Part shown: positions 1-11,850 of the stretch, one piece after another
How the letters are laid out: each line of letters opens with the position of its first letter
How positions within the stretch are numbered: the stretch's first letter is position 1
NCBI GenBank assembly: GCA_003342815.1
Contig: PTEX01000011.1
Location: 3,802,928-3,866,927 of the forward strand
DNA length: 64,000 nt
Direction of reading: 5' to 3'
Origin: Eudromia elegans
Lineage: Eukaryota; Chordata; Aves; Tinamiformes; Tinamidae
Position numbers and translations under genes: made by a program
The notes under the pieces: model-generated
The model's input: the letters and a program-made list of their open reading frames with translations, nothing else
Database searches by the model: none
Told to the model about the DNA's origin: nothing

Positions 1-1325
1 AATACTTTGACTAAATTGGTGGTAACCAGTGAATGGCACAAGGGCTGAGTATACCTCTCTTCTGTCTTGTGTAAGGATGGAAATTACAGTCTTTCTTAAA
101 AATCTTTTAGTAACTAAGTATGTAATTAGGTCATTTCATTTTGCCTTTAATACCCTATATGGATTTTCTTCTTGGATCCTGGTCCCGGTGTCTCTGTTAA
201 GTGGTCTGGGTCAGTGGCGCATCTGAAGAAGGCACCCGTTACCTTCACGTGCTCTCAGTGACTTTCTCAAGGCAGTAGCCACTGCTGAGCAGAACGTACC
301 CAGCTGAGGTGTAGGGCAGTGTTTTAAGCTGCATTGATTCTGCTTCCACTAATTGTGCAGCCCCCTTCAGATCTATACAAGATGTGTAGTCATTAACAAT
401 TGCCATCTGAAGACAAACCACTACAGTAGCCTGAACTTCAGATGCCAGGAGTCAAACCACAGTCCAACGCGAGAACAGAAAGTACAATACAGAGAAAGGG
501 ATTTTGAAATGCTGTTTTAGTAAACTTTTCATAGCAGTGACGATGATGTAACCATGTAAGGAGTTTGAGGTACAGGCTGTCAGTTGCTGAAATGCTTAAA
601 AATAAACCGCAGTGCACTTGTTTTCACAGCCTGGGGAATGGAAGTGCAGCAAAGTGAAGTGGCTTGGCCCAGGAAGCACAGCAGCCCCTAGCAGGCCGGC
701 ACCGGAGCCCTGCTGCTGGTGGTGAGCAGCAAGGCCTGCTGCTGCCTGCACAAGTTACTGCCTGTATAATAATTGCAGTCTGCAGTCGTTTTTCTGCCTT
801 TTCCAGTGTGAGGGCTGTAGGAAATAGCTGTCACGCTTGCTAGGTGACAGTGCTCCTTACTTCTCCCTAGGAGAGACGAGTTACCAGAAGTGCCCCACAG
901 AGAGAACGGTTCTGGTTGCTGGGAAGTTACCCGTTCAAGTGTCCAAGCCCAAAACCACAATGTACTATTTGCTTTAGACAGTCATGCGATAATGCATTTC
1001 TTTCTGTTGTAAGCTGTTAAAAATAAAACAAGGACGCAGAAAATGAATGTTAAAACAGAAGGAGCAGCCTGACTTTCCACACAGCTTAAACAGCAGCCCT
1101 TGGAGCCGGCTAAGAGCGTGCTTTTGGTTTGTATGTTTGTGTGTTTGTTTTCCCCAGATTTAAAGAAATTTACACATAATTTCCCTACCATTTTTAAAAG
1201 CATTACTTTTAAATCTAAGTGTCAGGCCGGATACTGACATTTGACTAGGAAGCAGCTACACAAAACTGCGTCTACTTTACTCATCTCTCTCCTTTTCACC
1301 ATCCAAATCTTGAAATCTCCGGCTG
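1..1325. other. non-coding stretch, nothing recognised
   Basis: Mixed-composition DNA with no open frame that resembles a known protein and no repeat I can name. The longest open frames are short (under 100 codons) and have no domain-like pattern. It could be intergenic or intronic. Confidence 0.6.
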
Positions 1326-1418
1326 GTGTAAGCTGTTCAGGATCTCTGGTGTTACCTGTCCCCACTCGTTAGTGTAAAGCTGTCCAGGGTCTCTGCTGTT
1401 ACCCATTCCCACTCGGTT
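1326..1418. repeat. two-copy tandem duplication, unit about 46-47 bases
   Basis: Two adjacent diverged copies are visible, 1326-1371 and 1372-1418. Both begin GTGTAA and run through AGCTGT, CTCTG, TGTTACC and CCCACTCG in the same order. They differ by scattered substitutions and one single-base length difference. It reads as an old local duplication or a minimal minisatellite. Confidence 0.75.
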
Positions 1419-3140
1419 CACCCATTGACAGAACAAAGACGAAGCCATCTCATGGCTCGTCCGCTTCGTGATCTGAGCGTACCGGGTGCCTCTCCCCTCG
1501 CCCGAGCGGTGTCTGAGAGCGGTGGGGCTGGGAGCTGGTCGTCAGACGGGAGCTGTCCTGGGGCTGCTCGCAGGCTCCAGAGGGCAGGGGCACTGACGTG
1601 CCTGTGCTCTGAGGGGAGCAGGACGGTTACACGAAGCTCTGTGTGTGTGTAGGGGGGAGCTTCCCATGGCAGACACCATCCCACACAAAATACCTGGAAT
1701 ATCCTACAGACCCCTTCAGCTAGAGCTGCGCTTAGACAGTGTGAGCCGCCGCTGTGGTAAGGCAGGAGAGAGATGGGGAGAGGAAGGGGAAATGAAACGT
1801 CCATTTGTCCAAGGATTAGAAGAGTGGGGCTTGTAAAACAAATCACGTCTAGTGCTCGAGCAAGGATTTCCAATGGAAATGTGTTACAGTGGATGACTGT
1901 GAGTATTTAGAAGTGGAAATGATTGTTGCTAATTAGCTCCTGGCACCTGTATAGAACTTGTCTCCTCAGTGTAACAGCTCTGTGTTGTCAGTCCTGTTAG
2001 TTTTGACTATTGGAAACACACTTCCAGAAATAGGTAAGACTGTTTCCTTGCTGTTCAGTTTCTCAATAAAAGGGATTTATATGAATAGCATCGAGCTGCA
2101 AAGCAAGCTCTAAAAGCTTCTCGTATTGGTTGGGCAGATGGAAACCGCTGCTGCTACCACTTCTGCTCTGCGGGACAGCGTGTGTCGATGTGTGCGGGGA
2201 CAGAAGCGACTATCTCATCTCACCATAACTTTCATGTGACCGAGAGGGCGGATGCTGCCGCCAGCAGGTGCAGCGGATTCCACGATGGGTTATCTCTAGC
2301 CACGGACTGTCCCTTTTCCAGGAACGCTCTTCAGATGGAGGAGATAAGAGCCTGCTGGTAACTCCTCTGGTGTGAAGGAGTCAGCAAAAGTATCTTCATC
2401 AAAATGGCTTTGTAATTGCATTTGTTTCTGAGGAGCACAGCAGGAAACAGAGATAGGAAAGTATTTCATATCCCTTTCTGTTTGTTTGTTCGGGGTTTTT
2501 ATGTGCTGTGTAGGTGGTAAATGAAATGGACTATGAAATAGTAAGCAAACAAATCAAAGCCCTGCACACTCATGTGAGCACATCCTGAATTTAGGAGTTA
2601 TGAACAGGTATGAAGTCCTGCATTCCTGGGACTGCCATTTCCTAAATGTGGGCATGATCTGAGTCTTTTTAAGAACAGGTTGGATGGAAGGTACCTTACA
2701 GTGCCCAGCAGTCAATGCACAGTAGGAGTCTCTGCACAGCTACACACCAGTCAGCACAAATATACATGAAGATCCTTTTGTGCAGTGTTGTCTAACACGT
2801 GTAGATGTGGAGACGCTTGTCCAACTTGCTGTCCCCAGTGGCAAGCCCTGCTCTTTATGGCCTTTCCTAGGCTGGAGACGAATGAACACTTTGGAGTATT
2901 ACAAGCAGACGTCCATGGAAACTGAGGGACAACAGGGAGTTTGGTAGCCGTGTCTGTGCTCAGCACTGAGCAGGGTGTTGCATGGCTTCTGCTGCTCCTG
3001 ACACAGCAGTTCATCTTGGTCCTGGCAACATACCCCTCTGGGCTAGCTCTGGAAGAGGATTCTTGCTGTCATGTGGAGTAATGGGAAGGGCTGGAGAAAT
3101 AGCCCAGGGTCTGGAACATGCAGCCATGAGACTTGCCAAG
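1419..3140. other. non-coding stretch
   Basis: No recognisable exon. Open frames at 1418-1873 (minus) and 1425-1652 (plus) overlap each other in GC-richer sequence and have no familiar motif. Around 2220-2280 there is a short GC-richer patch. Around 2660-2720 a few words faintly recall CR1, too few to call. Confidence 0.5.
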
Positions 3141-3430
3141 CTGCCCGACTGCGCTGGAGGGGCCGGCGAGCCGAGGCTTTTGGGGCCGACAGATCCCGAG
3201 CGCCCAGACTCCCCCCGGAGCAGGGCTGCTGGAGGGGCCCCTGCGGCTGCTCTGGCCTCGGCGGGCAGCTCAAGGAGAGCCCCAGCTCCCACGTCCTGCT
3301 CGGGCCTCCTGCAAAAGCTCTGTGTGTTGCAAGCAGAGCACAGACCACCCTTGGAAGCCTTTGATGCCTCCTGGCCCCGCAGCAGCACCCTGAGCTCATC
3401 ATCTCTGCTGGGCTGGAGGCCTTCCGTGAC
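3141..3430. other. GC-rich islet with overlapping spurious frames
   Basis: GC-rich DNA in which both strands stay open in several frames at once (for example 2982-3434 plus and 3011-3388 minus). Simultaneous openness on both strands is the mark of composition rather than coding. No domain is seen. Confidence 0.5.
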
Positions 3431-4559
3431 TTAGCCCCAAGTGCATGTGCTCGTTTCCCTCCCGCACTGAGGAAGAGACTGACAATACCTAATTGTCAAT
3501 ACCTCTCCCATTGGAGACGTGCAACAGACTTGCTCCTCAGGGCATATTCCTCACTGCTGTATTTAGAACAGCTTGAAAGGACCACATTTTAAAAATAATC
3601 TTTCCAAAAACTCCCCACCCAGCAGCTCTTCTCTGCCAAATTTCAGTGTGAAGAAAATAAAAAAGGATGAGTTTGCACACTCTGGTGTGCAGGAGTTCAG
3701 TGCAGGACCTGACCGCTGTCATTCCTGCGAGCGTGCACTGATAATAGAGAGCAGTGGTGCCGGTGGCATGGTGCCCAGAGGGGCCCTTTGCTGTAGGTGC
3801 TTACTCTTGTTGCCTCTTTTCACAGTTTATATTAAAGGTGAAAATGCCTGTGTTTTCACAGTATTTGAGGCTACTTCCATCCCCTCCCACCCCCAGTTCA
3901 AGCAATGGAAATTATAAATAAGCTGCACATTAGCTGCTCCGCAATATTACTGACTGCAAATAACTTGCACAGTGACTTGGGCCTTTTTTTCCCCTATATT
4001 CATGAGAGTCTGGGTTTCTTCAGATGTCACTTGTTAAGATTATTTATGAACCTTTGCCACAAAATACCAAGTGGACAATTGTGAGACTGTAGAGGTTTTT
4101 GCTTCTCTGTTAAGTAGTTGTAAAGGGAAGGTCACTAAAGAGATGACATCGTTTCTTTTCTCTGGTTTGATAAGTAGTATTTGCTCTTTGTCTCAATACT
4201 AAGTCTAACGTGAAAACCAGTATCAAATACTTCCATGACTTACAAGCACTTCTTTTAGGGAAATCAAAGGGGGCTGAAATGTTGATGGGATGTTTCTTCA
4301 AAATGCACCTTTTCTCTTTTCTGCAAATGGTCACAGACACTGTGTAGAGTGTCCTTGAAACTGGGTGTCCTAAGAATGCCTTTGAAGTCCTCCACCTAGG
4401 GCTGTGGTTGCTGCGCTGCGCACACTGCGTCCGTCCGATGTAGTGGTGTGCATTGGCCGCTCGGGACCGGTCTTTTTGCGCAGTCTGCTCTGAGACTGCA
4501 CCCGTTGGACTCAGTCACAAGCGGCCGTTTCTAAAGGTTGTAGACTACTTTAGTGCCAC
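3431..4559. other. AT-richer non-coding stretch
   Basis: No gene-like signal. A small CpG-bearing patch lies at about 4410-4510. No simple repeat or transposon is recognised. Confidence 0.5.
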
Positions 4560-4900
4560 TATGATTTGACATCAAGAACTATATAAATATTTGCCTAATC
4601 ACATGGCTAAACCGTTTTCATTATCCTAGATGAATTGTGGCCTTGCTGAACCTTCTACAGCGCCAGTGAAAACTAATTGAAGGCAGAATTTAACTTTTAG
4701 TTTTTATAAGGCTAACAGTTACCTTTTACCCATGCACATGAAATTCTGCGTCATACAAAACTGTAATTAGTTAAAACTAAAACAAAGTGCATTTCTATTT
4801 TTAACAATATTGCATAAAAGTCTCAATGCCATAGCTGAAAAATAGTCAAGTAACAGTTCAGAGACAGTTGCTGCTATAAAACTTTTGACCTTAGTTACCA
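4560..4900. promoter_or_regulatory. AT-rich candidate conserved non-coding element
   Basis: Unique-looking AT-rich sequence with homeodomain-type words (CTAATTGA near 4673, TGTAATTAG near 4763) and no open frame of note. The texture matches vertebrate developmental enhancers, but conservation cannot be tested here, so this is inference from composition and motif words only. Confidence 0.2.
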
Positions 4901-7003
4901 AATGTACATGCAAACAAATAAACTAACCAGACAGAGATACTCCCCTTGGAGCAATTGCGATTTGCAAAATTTTGGGGGCTTTCAGCCAGCCTGTAAAGTT
5001 GATAGAATAAAACGTGTGGCTCTGTATGCCAACTCTGTATCAGTGCCCCCTTTCACTAGCCGTGAGGCTGGTTCCAGAGCTGCTTCTACACCAGACATCC
5101 AGTTTTGCATCTTTTCCAATAATTCTTGCTGACTCAAGGGCTCTGGGAGCCAGAAGTGGTTTGCTGAAGCGTCACTGACAGGGCTGCTCGTCTCGCAGCG
5201 ATAGCTCTCGGCGAGGCCCCGTGTCTAATCTTTCCTGTTATCCTCTCTGGATGTAGCTTCTCTTCTGATTGCCTCTTGCTTTATTTTGGCTTGCAATGTT
5301 GCTGTGTTATATAGTCAAATCTGGGACCCCTTTGCTAACCTGTTCTAAGTAGATTGCGCCGTAGTGCTTGAGGCCTTCCATGGTAAGCAGTGCTTGCTTG
5401 ATGAGTATTAGATATGCCAAGTTAGTTCTCCAAATTCTTGTCTCAATTCTTCTGCTTCTTGTTAGCCCCTGGCCTTGGCCTAGCCCGCTCTGAATCCTGA
5501 GGAGTACAGTTCTGTCATGGAAGCGTTTTGTTATCAATCTCCACCATTCCTGTCTTCGTCCCGCCGGCTGCCGGCACGCTGCAGCGACCAGCAGGAAGGG
5601 TCGTTGTTGGAGCTTCTGTGGTTTTTGATCCGTAACGTGACTTTTGTTCAAGTGGCGTGCACACCCCTAAAGTCTCTTTAAGTCTCTTCTGAAACACACT
5701 TTAGAGACTCAGCTGTACCGTTTTCCTTCCACATATGTGTGAGCTGATACACGCTGAGGACAGCTAACGGTAGAGTCCTGGCAAGGGACCCCTCCTGCTC
5801 AGCACCTGCAGGGTCCCTTAGCTTAGATCATGGTGGGCTCCCTCTCCAGAGCTTTGCTTCCAGGCAGCATTGGCTGCCATGTTTCCCAACAAGGCTTGAT
5901 GTGCCCTCCTGTGAGCCCCCACGCATGGGGGAACTGCAAATACAAACCTGCATTGCCTGCCTTGCAGACAGACGTGATGGAGCTGAGCTCAGGGCTGCTG
6001 TGGCTGCCGAGCTTCTTCAGGAAGAGCTGTGTAACACGCTGACCCGACCCCATTTCAGCACACACCTCCTCCAGGAATGTTGCAGTTGACTTAGGTAACT
6101 AGACAAGACACTGCCGTCTAAAGCTCGTGCTCTCTGCTAAAGCGTGACCGGAATGATCCTTTATTCAGGTTGTGCGTCGGATGCTGTGTCACGGTGAGGC
6201 ACAGGCAGTAAAGCAGATGTGGAACAAGTGGGCCTTAAGAAGGCAGCTTAGCAGCGACTAATGGGAAGTTTATAAAAGGTCTTCACTTGCAAGGGTACAT
6301 GGAGGATGGAGTGAGGATCTCCATGCAGACTGGCTTGGACTCTGAGCGTTAATCACCAGGAGAGGACGGGAATGAGCACAGGGGCATGTGGCGGGCTGTA
6401 CATACCCATGGCAAGCCACAGACAGGTGCTGGGATACGGCAGGAACCCCAAGCAGCCTTGGGCGCCCGTGGCTGCGGCGCTGGGAACGCTGCCTGCTCGG
6501 AGCACACGTCGCTTTGCTGCAGCCGGCCGGCCCGCGTGGCTCTTCCGTGGGCTGCTCTGGCTGGGGCTGGAGATTTGGGGCAGCGCAAGGTGTGAATGTC
6601 TCCTGCTCTGGCTGCACTGACTGCTGCTCTTTGGGTGTTTCCAGGCCTCGCAGGGACAGTGAATATGCACAGTTCCACATGTTCCACCACAGCTGAAGCT
6701 CTCTTGCAAATCCCCGCTTTACAGCTCTGCTGTGCTCTCCGGGACGAGAAATGATGTTCTTGCCAGTTTAACCCTTAACTTCATCGTAATCCGAGTTTGG
6801 GAGAGCATTAAGAAATCCCAGTGTGTGTTTCCTGGGAAGGAATTGTGGTTTGTTTTCAGGCCAGTGATGCAATTTCACTGATGGAGTGGGAATAGCTTTT
6901 CCTTCAGTCCACACCTTGGGTTACACATTAGTTATGTAGAGCAAGTGAAGTATTCCCAGGAACACCAAGAGAAGGGCAGTAATTTTTTTTCCCTACCATT
7001 CTT
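4901..7003. other. non-coding stretch with a GC-rich patch
   Basis: Mixed sequence. GC-rich DNA at about 6440-6600 opens frames on both strands (6270-6709 minus, 6372-6696 plus) with no recognisable protein. The rest shows neither repeats nor exons that I can support. Confidence 0.5.
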
Positions 7004-7026
7004 AAACAAACAAACAAACAAAAAAA
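7004..7026 (+). repeat. (AAAC)n simple repeat
   Basis: Four AAAC units run into an A tract, followed by a short C run. A short microsatellite, possibly the degraded tail of a lost retroposon, though no element body is recognisable upstream. Confidence 0.8.
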
Positions 7027-8040
7027 CCCCCACAGTTTTCTCTCTCAGCTTTAGAAACAGCAATTAATAGCTTTATTTGAAAAACTAACTCCTTCCATCA
7101 GCCCCTCATTGCTGGTTTGATGCCCATATTCCTTATGCCTGCTGCACTAAAAATACTGCTGTGCTCGTGTGACCTCGGGCGAGGGGCACCAGCCCACGGG
7201 CCGGGCTCGGGGATCGCCACAGCGGAGTCGCCACGCGCTGCCTGAGGAGGAGGAAACTCCCCTGCCGCGTCCTTCCAGGAGCTCGTCTCTCCACAGACGT
7301 GCGTGTAACAGCCGTGGGCAGCAGGGCCCGCGAGCCGAGGGCAGTTAGCATGGGAGAGAGCTTCAGAACTTGCTGGGTTTTCCACTCTTCTCTGTATCAT
7401 CCTCAGGGCCCTTGTTTTCCTTTTCCCTAGATCGGATGTAAGTCAGCAGCAGTGTCTCCAGGTTGCTTGCAAACGCCACAAGTCTTGGAGGGTCCCTGAC
7501 CTATCCATTTTCAGTCAAGCTGTTTTCCTTTTCTTCACCAGAAATATTTATACCCCTGGAACTGCTTCTCGAAGACTTAGGGCATGGTTATGTGAGGAGC
7601 AGAGGTACTGTAAGTCGCTTGGGGTAAGGCAGCAGTTGAGCAGTAGTGCGTGAACTGGTTTGTTGTCTTGTGGTCAGAAAGTGCTCATTAAGCTTTATGT
7701 GGGCTACATCAGTGCTGCAATTTGCTAGTCAAGGTGGAATATTCCGTTACATGAGCTGCTCTCGACGGCTGTCCTGATGTGCAGTGGGTTGTTGTTCGAC
7801 CCTTTGTTCGGTGGCTTTTGCTCCCTTTATTCCTTGGTCGAGTCTGCGTGTTGGTTCTCACCTTGACGTGAATCTCAACTGCATTTTCAGAATTGGAGCC
7901 CTCCTGGGGTTAGCCTAGATCGGTTGGAAATAAATCTTAGCAAAGGCACAAAATTCCTCTTCTAAACCCAGGTTTTCACTGGCTTAACTACCTGGTACAA
8001 GTTTTTGCGTAGATGGTACTGTATAAAAGTATCATAAGGG
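7027..8040. other. non-coding stretch
   Basis: Contains a CpG-richer patch at about 7160-7340 with overlapping minus-strand frames and no domain signature. The remainder is unremarkable unique sequence. Confidence 0.5.
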
Positions 8041-8260
8041 ACAAATTTTATTACTGCTATATGCTTGCCATCACTTAGAGTTTTGATTGCATGCAAATAG
8101 ATTATAGAAAGCATGTCTGCCTCTTACTTTCATGCCTTACATATATTGTGTTTTCATTTTACTTGTCCATCTAAGCCAGTGACTAGAGAAATAAAAGGCA
8201 TTTGCATGAAGTAACAAAGCTGGACGGCCTGCATGCCCTGGGGGAGTCCACCCGCCTGCA
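8041..8260. promoter_or_regulatory. AT-rich block with two POU octamers
   Basis: An exact ATGCAAAT octamer lies at 8091-8098, preceded by GC to give a TGCATGCA palindrome. A second exact octamer on the other strand (ATTTGCAT) lies at 8200-8207, about 110 bases away. The octamer is the known POU-domain factor site. Enhancer function is inference. Confidence 0.25.
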
Positions 8261-9004
8261 CCCCACAGCTCAGCACGGTTCCAATAGGGTGACATGAACT
8301 GAAATGGAAAACATGTTCCAAAAGGCTGAGAAAGAAGGAATTATTTAGACTGAAGTATAGGGACAGCTTCCTCTGGTGGGTGTGTGTTACTGATAAAAAT
8401 GGTCCCAACATGTATTTTTACTGGGAACAAATGCCTGTTGTTTGTGCCTGTTGTGTCACTGTGACTGTGCTGGTGAATGGGTGGGGGTTGGCACTGCAGC
8501 CCATGAAAATCGTAACCGAATGTTTGGTGATTTGCAGAAGTAAATTTCAAAGTGAGTAAAGTTAAAATTATGGTGACAAAGACACTTTGAATTTAACATC
8601 GTGAGGTGTCTTGCTGTGGAAGGGTCCCTGGGAATGTGTAATGTAAAATGCATCAGTGAAAGATCAGTGCTAAATAGTCAAATTTGCCCAGTCTCTAAAA
8701 GCTGAAATCTGCAAATCTAATTTCCTGTAGAGGCTTTCGCTATTGTTTACAGCTGGACTGCAAAGCATATAGCGATGTACAGCGGGAGAGTCATCTGGCC
8801 TTAACTGTAGTCAATGCTTTGGCTCAGGAGTGCAGTAAAACTGTCAGTCCAACTCTGCCGTTGAGCGCTGAGCTCTCTGTGCTTGTGACAGGAGCTTGTC
8901 AGTGATTTGCAGCAAGAACCCCCGGAAGGCTAATAGTTGTAAAAATGCTGAAAGGGAATTTTCACCCTCATTAGGAGGCAGAATGGGTGGTTCATTAGCG
9001 AGCT
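8261..9004. other. non-coding stretch
   Basis: Ordinary mixed sequence. Short open frames at 8154-8653 (minus) have no recognisable content. No repeat seen. Confidence 0.5.
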
Positions 9005-9310
9005 AGTCGAGCTGCACGTGCGCGCGCTGGGCAGAGCTGCCCCTCGCGTGCGCGCCCTGCCCCTTCCCGCCTTGGCGCCGTGCTGCGGCGGTGCTCGTCG
9101 TGCCCATGGCACCGCCGCATCGCTGCCGCGCCCGTCGCGGGGCTCTTGGGAGGTTCGGGCGGCCTCGCCCGGGCTGGTGGCGATGGCAGCCCCCGGGCCC
9201 TGCGGAGCTGCTGTTCTGCCCTGCCCACGCGCTCCCCGTCCCAGGGAGGCTCCCGCAGGGAGGAGGGACGGGGCTGCCCCGCGGCCTCCTCGTGGCTCGT
9301 CCTGTCCTGC
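9005..9310. other. CpG-rich islet
   Basis: Abrupt change to very GC- and CpG-dense sequence, including runs such as GTGCGCGCGC. Frames are open on both strands across the whole block. It could be a small CpG island, or GC-biased gene-conversion DNA. No exon or start site can be supported. Confidence 0.55.
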
Positions 9311-11209
9311 CCTGGGCTCTGCAGAGCACCCTGAGCCACCAGCCTTCCTCCCCAGGTGGCCCTGGGCTCTCCCTTACCCCTCGCTCACCAGGACATGAGG
9401 GATGGACGTGTGGAAGTGACACTGGGAGGCCCCACGCAAGGAGCTGCGCCCAGGGCTGCAGGCTCTGCGCCTAGAAGTCAGCACTGCGGTACCTGAGTCT
9501 TTTGTGCACGTAATCCTTGGGAGTGCGTCTTGTTTGCAGAAGTGATTTAGATGATCGTGTCCCTGTGAATGCTCCGGACCGCAGGAGGAAGCGCCCCTTG
9601 CCCTCTGAGCTCCTCACCCGGCTTCTTGCCCAGCCCTGCAGTAGGCAGCAGCAAGCTGTCGCCGGGAGAGCACGGAGCGTTCCTCAGGGCACGGCGCTTT
9701 ATCCCAGCAGAGCACACGGCAGGTGCTCCACAGAACAGGCGGCGACTGGGAATGTGCTGGACTTCTATTGTCCTCCTCTGGCTTCATAGCCGTTTTTGTC
9801 CACATCAGTAATCACTGCAATATCTGGGTGCCTCTCAAATATATGAGGACAATAGGTAGAAAGATGGCAGTGGTAAAAGTACCAGGACTATAACAGTCAT
9901 TGCTATTTTCACACATTTCTTAATTAATAGTCAAAAACTCCCTTTGTGCTATTCATTCAAGCTCTGAAAATAAGGATTTAGACTTGCCCAAAATGCTTAT
10001 GAGGAGGCAAGTGTCTGGAGGAGCAGCTGAGCCTGGACATGTCAGCTGTGACTCGTTAGCGCCATGGGACAATTGCGCTGATGAGGGCAGGGAAAGTTTC
10101 CATAAGAGCCCGGCTCTGAAACGCGATTGGAAGAGTCGTCAACATTGTTTGAGGCAGGGCCAGACCCCAAGCCCATCTCTGGTATTTTCTAGGCTCTGTG
10201 CAGCGCTGGAGGCGTTGGCGGCCTCGGCTGCTTCGGGTTCCCCAGCCCTGGGGGATTTGAAGAGCTTGTTCTTCTCAGACAATGGCTTTGTGTGCCTTCC
10301 ACCAGCGCTGTGGTGGTTGTACACGCCACTGCTGCCTGAACAGAGGGTCCCGATTTGAAAAGGGCAGTGGTGGAGTTCCCTTACAAGACTGAGTAGGATC
10401 CTCTTTGAAGGACGAGACTGGCCCCCTGAGCACAGCACGCACCGGCACGCGGCTGCCCTGTGGTTGCGTGCTGCAATCTCGTCCTGCATGAAATACTCTT
10501 GCTCTTTAGGTTTGTGAGGCTGGAGCTTGAGCAATCCCTGCTATGTGCATCGTGTCATATGGCAGCGTCGAGTAGGAACGCACCTTCCTACAGTTATTAG
10601 TTTTCTCATGCACCATAAAGATATGCGTAAAAATCTGCCACTAGAGTTCAGTGTTTTCAGGCTCTCTGGTGCTGAGGGGCATTAAATGAACAAGGACGAG
10701 TTGTTTGGTCTGCAGCAGTTTTTCTAAGAATTTTTTGTGTATGTAACGTACCACCAGGAGACATAGGAACATCCGTAGATGTCACATGGAGAAACCCTTT
10801 TTGGAAACGAGAGTTTTCTCTGGCAACGTCTTCAATTTTCTCCAAACAGAAGTAATCTTTTTGTACCTGAGTGCCTGCTTTAGAAAGACTGATCATACTG
10901 TACTGGAGAAGAGAGCTGCGGGAAACCTCGTGTGCTGGTTTGCTCCCAGGTTCTTGAAAGCTACAGCTGATTTCAGACAAATAGGATCAGAAGAGAGGAG
11001 CAAATATTTCTGTGTGATTTCTGTGTCAGTTGAATATGAAGCGTTAATATTTGTTGGCTTGCTTCTCTCTGATCTACAACGAAGAAGGTTAGGAAATATC
11101 TTCAGTCTCATCTTTCCTGTTATGATAAATAACTGATCTGTGGTCAGAGCCGTAAAGTTCATAACCTACCCAGAAAAAAACTTAGGAACAAGCCACTGCT
11201 GCTGCAACA
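9311..11209. other. non-coding stretch
   Basis: GC-rich to about 9480, then mixed. Open frames at 9984-10358 (plus), 10139-10534 (minus), 10657-10980 (minus) and 10786-11136 (plus) are each just over 100 codons, overlap on opposite strands and match nothing known to me. Confidence 0.5.
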
Positions 11210-11767
11210 TTATGTAAAGTGGAAAACCTATTTTCCTGGGGAGGGGTGCTGCTTAAAGATGATTTCACAAAAGAGGAAGCCCGTGCTGTTTATCCTGCTT
11301 GATCCAAATGTGCAACATTTCCTGTGGCCAGATCTGCAGTAAAATCAAAGGGGGGAGCCATTTTCTGTGGTCTATTGCTTCCTATAGCATGCCCATAGGA
11401 GAGAGGAAGAAAATTACCATTTGCTATAAAACCACCCCTAGCCCTCCTTATCTGATTAATCAATTAAAAACAATGAGGCATTGGCAATAACCCCGCAATG
11501 TCCAACTGATAATCTGTTTTTCACATCTGTCTGGCAGAACCACTGTCTATTTTAAGGTGACAGAAAGCAATTTTACACATTCTGCAGGCTGGAATGTATC
11601 CTTAAGACTTTGCAAACATCAAGGGTAGACAGCTGATAAAATCTTTGCTTGTAGGAGGTCATTAAGTGTTTGATTGTGCAAAAATAGCTAAATCTTGGGG
11701 TTTAGAAAATCAACGTGGCTGTTTAGAGCAATCTAGAAATTAAGACCCTGTTAATAATCAACATATA
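11210..11767. promoter_or_regulatory. candidate enhancer-like element
   Basis: AT-rich, repeat-free, and unusually dense in transcription-factor words: TCF/LEF-type ATCAAAG at 11344-11350; RUNX-type TGTGGT at 11366-11371, AACCACC near 11430 and AACCACT at 11538-11544; GATA-type TTATCT at 11448-11453 and GATAAAA near 11635; and a homeodomain cluster GATTAATCAATTAA starting at 11454. No open frame spans it. The motif identities are established; the enhancer call is inference and needs conservation or chromatin data. Confidence 0.3.
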
Positions 11768-11850
11768 TGGCCCAATCCTGCACTCCTGACCCAGGCAAAA
11801 TCATTGCTGAGCTTGAGACTTTTGCATGGGCAAATTTCTTCTAGTATCTT
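11768..11850. repeat. ancient palindromic interspersed repeat, degraded
   Basis: Starts GGCCCAATCCTGCACTCCTG and continues with CAGGCAAAAT and TTTTGCATGGGCAAA. These words in this order match a palindromic repeat I know as common in turtle and crocodilian genomes and as relics in birds. The right arm is badly eroded. I do not assert a database family name. Confidence 0.5.

Noticed and set aside
2250-2275. CTCF-like site (CCAGCAGGTG)
   Set aside because: The second half of the motif does not fit; too weak to list.
2650-2720. Possible old CR1 relic (TTTTTAAGAACAGGTTGGATGG-like words)
   Set aside because: Only one short word string recalls CR1; flanks do not follow the element.
10657-11136. 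Opposed 107- and 116-codon frames outside the CpG islets
   Set aside because: They overlap each other on opposite strands and neither has a domain or start context worth a call.
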